The translations under genes and the position numbers were made by a program. Under the pieces are notes generated by a model, which made no database searches, was not told where the DNA came from, and was given only the letters and a program-made list of their open reading frames with translations. A DNA stretch of 64,000 nt from Straminergon stramineum (taxonomy: Eukaryota > Streptophyta > Bryopsida > Hypnales > Calliergonaceae), in the NCBI GenBank assembly GCA_963920665.1, contig OY987270.1:22718019-22782018 (forward strand), in the 5' to 3' direction. Below, one piece after another: positions 61,260 to 64,000 of the stretch. Numbering within the stretch: the first letter of the stretch is position 1; every line of letters begins with the position of its first letter.

Positions 61260-63700
61260 TCTTTGAAGATTGCAAAAATTAAAAGGGAAAGTTTTTACTT
61301 AAGTCATCATCGTTTATTTTTTATTTATAAAATCAAATTGACAAAGAATTGTGATGAGAAGAAGTTTTGGAGACTTGCAAAAAATAAATAGGGAATTTCT
61401 TACATAAATCTATATCCTTTGATTTTTATTTTTGTAGTCAAAGTGACAAATCACTCACAATTAGGACTCTTGGAGAATTGCAAAAAATAAATAGGGATAT
61501 TCTTAATTAAATCTCCACCTTTTATTTTCCATTTCATTATCAACATGACAAATGATTTATGGTTATGTGAGGGCTCTTAGAGAATATTCAAAAATTAAAA
61601 GGGAAAACTCTTAATTAAATCACTAGCACTTAGTTTTTTGTTTTTCGTTTCATTAAGTTTAAATTAACATGACAATTTACTTACAATTAGGAGGACTCTT
61701 TGAAATTGCAAATACTAAAAGAAGAATGTCTGATTTCAATCTCCAATTTTCATTTTATATCTTTAAATCAACTTGACAAATGATTCATAAATAGAATGAT
61801 TCTTTGAAAATTGCATAATTTAAATGGATAACTTCTTAACTAAATCTCTACCCAAAATTTAAAATTTATAAAATCAACATGACAAATGATGCATAATTAG
61901 GACATCTCTATAAAAATTGCCAAACATAAGTAGGAAAATTTGTACTTAAATCTTTACCTAATACTTTTAATTATTTAGTGACAAAGTGATAAATGGTATT
62001 TAAATAGGATGAATTATTGAGAATTGAAAAAATTAGGGAAGTTTCTTAATTATACTCTACCCTTCATTTTTTATTTGTAGATCAACACGACAAGTTATTC
62101 AAAATTAGAGGGACTCTTTGAAAATTGAAAAAATAAAATGGGGAAGTCTTAATTAAATTTCTACCTTTCGAATTTTATTTATATAATCTGAATGACAAAA
62201 AACTCATTATTATTTGAAAATTGCAGAATATAAATAATGAAATTCTTACTTAAGTCTTTGCCTTTTGTTTTTTATTTTTAAATCATTGTGACAAATAATA
62301 CATGAGTAAGATGATTCTTTGAGATTTGAAAATAAGAAATGGGTCAATTCTCACTTAAATCACTACTTTTTTTTTTCTTTATAAAATCAAAGTGAAAAAT
62401 AATTCATGATTGAATAATTGTGAAAAATTATAAGGAAGTTCTTATTTAAATGCCCACCTCTTATGTTTTATTTTTAAAATCATTGTGTCAAATAATATAT
62501 GAATATAGTGATTATTAAGGATTACAAAAGTAAATTAGTACATTCTTATTTAAATCTACTTCCTATATTTTTTAATTTATACATTCAAAGCAACAAATCA
62601 TTCATGATTAGAAAAAGTCTTCAAGAATTACAAAGAATAAATAGGGAAGTTCTTACTTAACCCCTAAAGTCCAAACAACATTTTTTTGGCAATATAGCAA
62701 TTTTAGGCAACTTAGTATAAACAAATTTTTTATTTTTTTATTTGAAATTTTCACACAACATGTGTCCAAGGAGTATCTTCAAGGTGAGACAATTTTTGTA
62801 ACTTTTGACTACATGTTTAAAAAGTTATTGTATGATATGCAATTTTCATTACTCACGAGGGAGCTTGGGCAACTCAAAATTTTTCTTAAAAAATCACTTT
62901 TGTAAGAAATGAAAACTTGAAATTGGTTCCCTAGGTTTATATATATGTAGAAAGCTTCGAACCATTCCATTTTGATTATTGAGATGAATTTTATGAGGAG
63001 TTTTAGTTTGCAAGCAATTATGCATTGTCTACTCTACTATAAATTTTGAAGTCCTTAATTTAACTCAATTTTCCAATATTTTAAGAAAAAAAATTAAAGT
63101 ATTGGTTTTAGATTGTTTATTACAACATTACAACCATTTTGAGATTAGCATTTTTCAATTCGACAACTAAATTCTTGACAATTTAGTATTTTAAATTATA
63201 CTCTACTTATTTTTACTTTCTAATTTTTCAAGCATGAATATGAAGTTTAAAAAAATGAAATGTATAGGTATTCCCAAATTATTTATTCAACATGTTCTAG
63301 AGAATAAAAAGTTATGGGATATACAAATTTTTGTGTAAAAAGATTGAAAGATGAAATCTAACTATTTAAAAATAGTTGAAAATATTTATTTTTGAAATGC
63401 AAGTGACTTGATCTTGCAGTTGGTAAGGTTTCTTCTTTTGAAATTTAGCAATGTGTATTCTAAGAAGTTAACTAAACAATCCTATGGTTGAATTTGTTAA
63501 TGCATAAATATTGATGAAGATTTTAGCTTTGCTTTGGGTTTAAGTATTTTGAAGCAACTTTGGGTCTAAGAATATTGAAAACTTTTAGAGGTTAAATCTA
63601 TGTCCAATAGTTTATATTCATAAAATTTATATGACAAATTATACATGATTTGTATTTTTCTTTAAGAATTTCAAAAAATAAATGGGTGAATTCTTACTTG
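61260..63700 (+). repeat. Diverged ~104-bp tandem satellite, about 15 units, interrupted at 62661-63591
   Basis: Each unit has GACTCTTTGAAAATTGCAAA, then AAATAAATAGGGAAGTTCTT, ACTTAAATCTCTACC, a T-rich run and ATGACAAATGATTCATGATT. The GGGAA-TTCTTA anchor recurs near 61286, 61383, 61487, 61592, 61707, 61817, 61926, 62033, 62138, 62226, 62336, 62424, 62526, 62636 and, after the insertion, 63676. Mean period 104 bp. Units are much diverged, so the array is old. Confidence 0.85.
62661..63591. mobile_element. 931-bp piggyBac-like MITE inserted in the satellite
   Basis: TTAA at 62657-62660 and 63592-63595. The ends read CCCCTAAAGTCC and, inward from the right, CCTCTAAAAGTTTTC. The satellite phrase TTCTTACTTAAATCT is broken exactly at its TTAA: TTCTTACTTAA lies left and TTAAATCTATGTCC right, so removing the element and one TTAA restores a normal unit. 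An old inverted relative lies at 2215-2760. Confidence 0.8.
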
Positions 63701-64000
63701 AGGGTTTAGGTTTTAGGATTTTGTCTATTACTATACAAACTAGTAATCTAAATATCATAGATCCAACTCTAAGAGGGGCATGTATTTTTTAAAGGTCTGC
63801 ACTTGTTTCACAAATCAAATCCAAATGGAATTATAATTTTCCAATTAAAATGGTAATTTCTATGAATTTTGAAGTGGTTTGCTTTGAAATTACAAAACCA
63901 TTCCTAGAATGGAGTTGTGAACATCCTATAAACAAACCATAAGTTCTCTCTTACATATCCAATGTTCACCATTGAATTGACATGGTATCCTTTGTTGGCA
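63701..64000. other. AT-rich intergenic DNA, no gene seen
   Basis: Nothing recognisable up to the window edge. Confidence 0.5.

Noticed and set aside
61260..62660. CRISPR-like array
   Set aside because: The repeats are long, diverged and contiguous without unique spacers, and the genome is a plant's; it is a satellite.

Overview
The window is nuclear DNA of a land plant: three split genes with canonical GT-AG introns, one plant-type gene-fragment pseudogene, and otherwise AT-rich, repeat-filled intergenic DNA. Plant markers are a plastid-targeted indole-3-glycerol-phosphate synthase, a BAH+RRM protein of the ANTI-SILENCING 1 (ASI1/IBM2/SG1) class, and a chromovirus primed by initiator tRNA-Met. 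Low gene density and a piggyBac-type DNA transposon (to my knowledge sparsely reported in land plants) make me suspect a large-genome non-flowering lineage, but the sequence alone does not settle this.

Layout. 1-9.5 kb: AT-rich repeats, including a long-inverted-repeat element (3398-4074) and a TTAA-flanked piggyBac-like MITE (5803-6386). 9.5-13.9 kb (-): a complete ten-exon BAH/RRM gene. 14-20.8 kb: simple repeats and a perfect hairpin repeat. 20.87-34.16 kb: a three-level nest. A ~224-bp inverted-repeat MITE was split at TTAA by a ~5-kb piggyBac-like element, whose transposase ORF was later split by a young, intact Ty3/gypsy chromovirus (22973-30962, minus strand, TSD ATTAC). A second, unsplit copy of the MITE lies just downstream (34221-34453) and serves as a natural empty site. 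36.3-39.2 kb (+): a complete nine-exon DUF2039 (C9orf85-like) zinc-ribbon gene. 41.6-42.5 kb (+): a decayed four-block fragment of cytosolic aspartyl-tRNA synthetase. 42.7-50.6 kb: piggyBac-like and CACTA-like MITEs in a dispersed repeat. 51.1-55.0 kb (-): the complete nine-exon IGPS gene. 55.6-64 kb: a further large TTAA element, a ~430-bp minisatellite, and a diverged ~104-bp satellite interrupted at TTAA by another piggyBac-like MITE.

The main theme is piggyBac-type transposition: one decayed autonomous element with all three catalytic aspartates and the C-terminal Cys-rich domain, plus at least five non-autonomous elements in the same 64 kb with related ends (CCCCTAAAGGACC-like, flanked by TTAA). 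Two insertions can be checked inside the window because the interrupted sequence rejoins cleanly. The transposase has decayed mostly through TAG and TGA stops, as expected for C-to-T mutation at CHG and CG sites under plant silencing. The three complete genes are unrelated in function: chromatin/RNA processing, an uncharacterised zinc protein, and plastid tryptophan synthesis.
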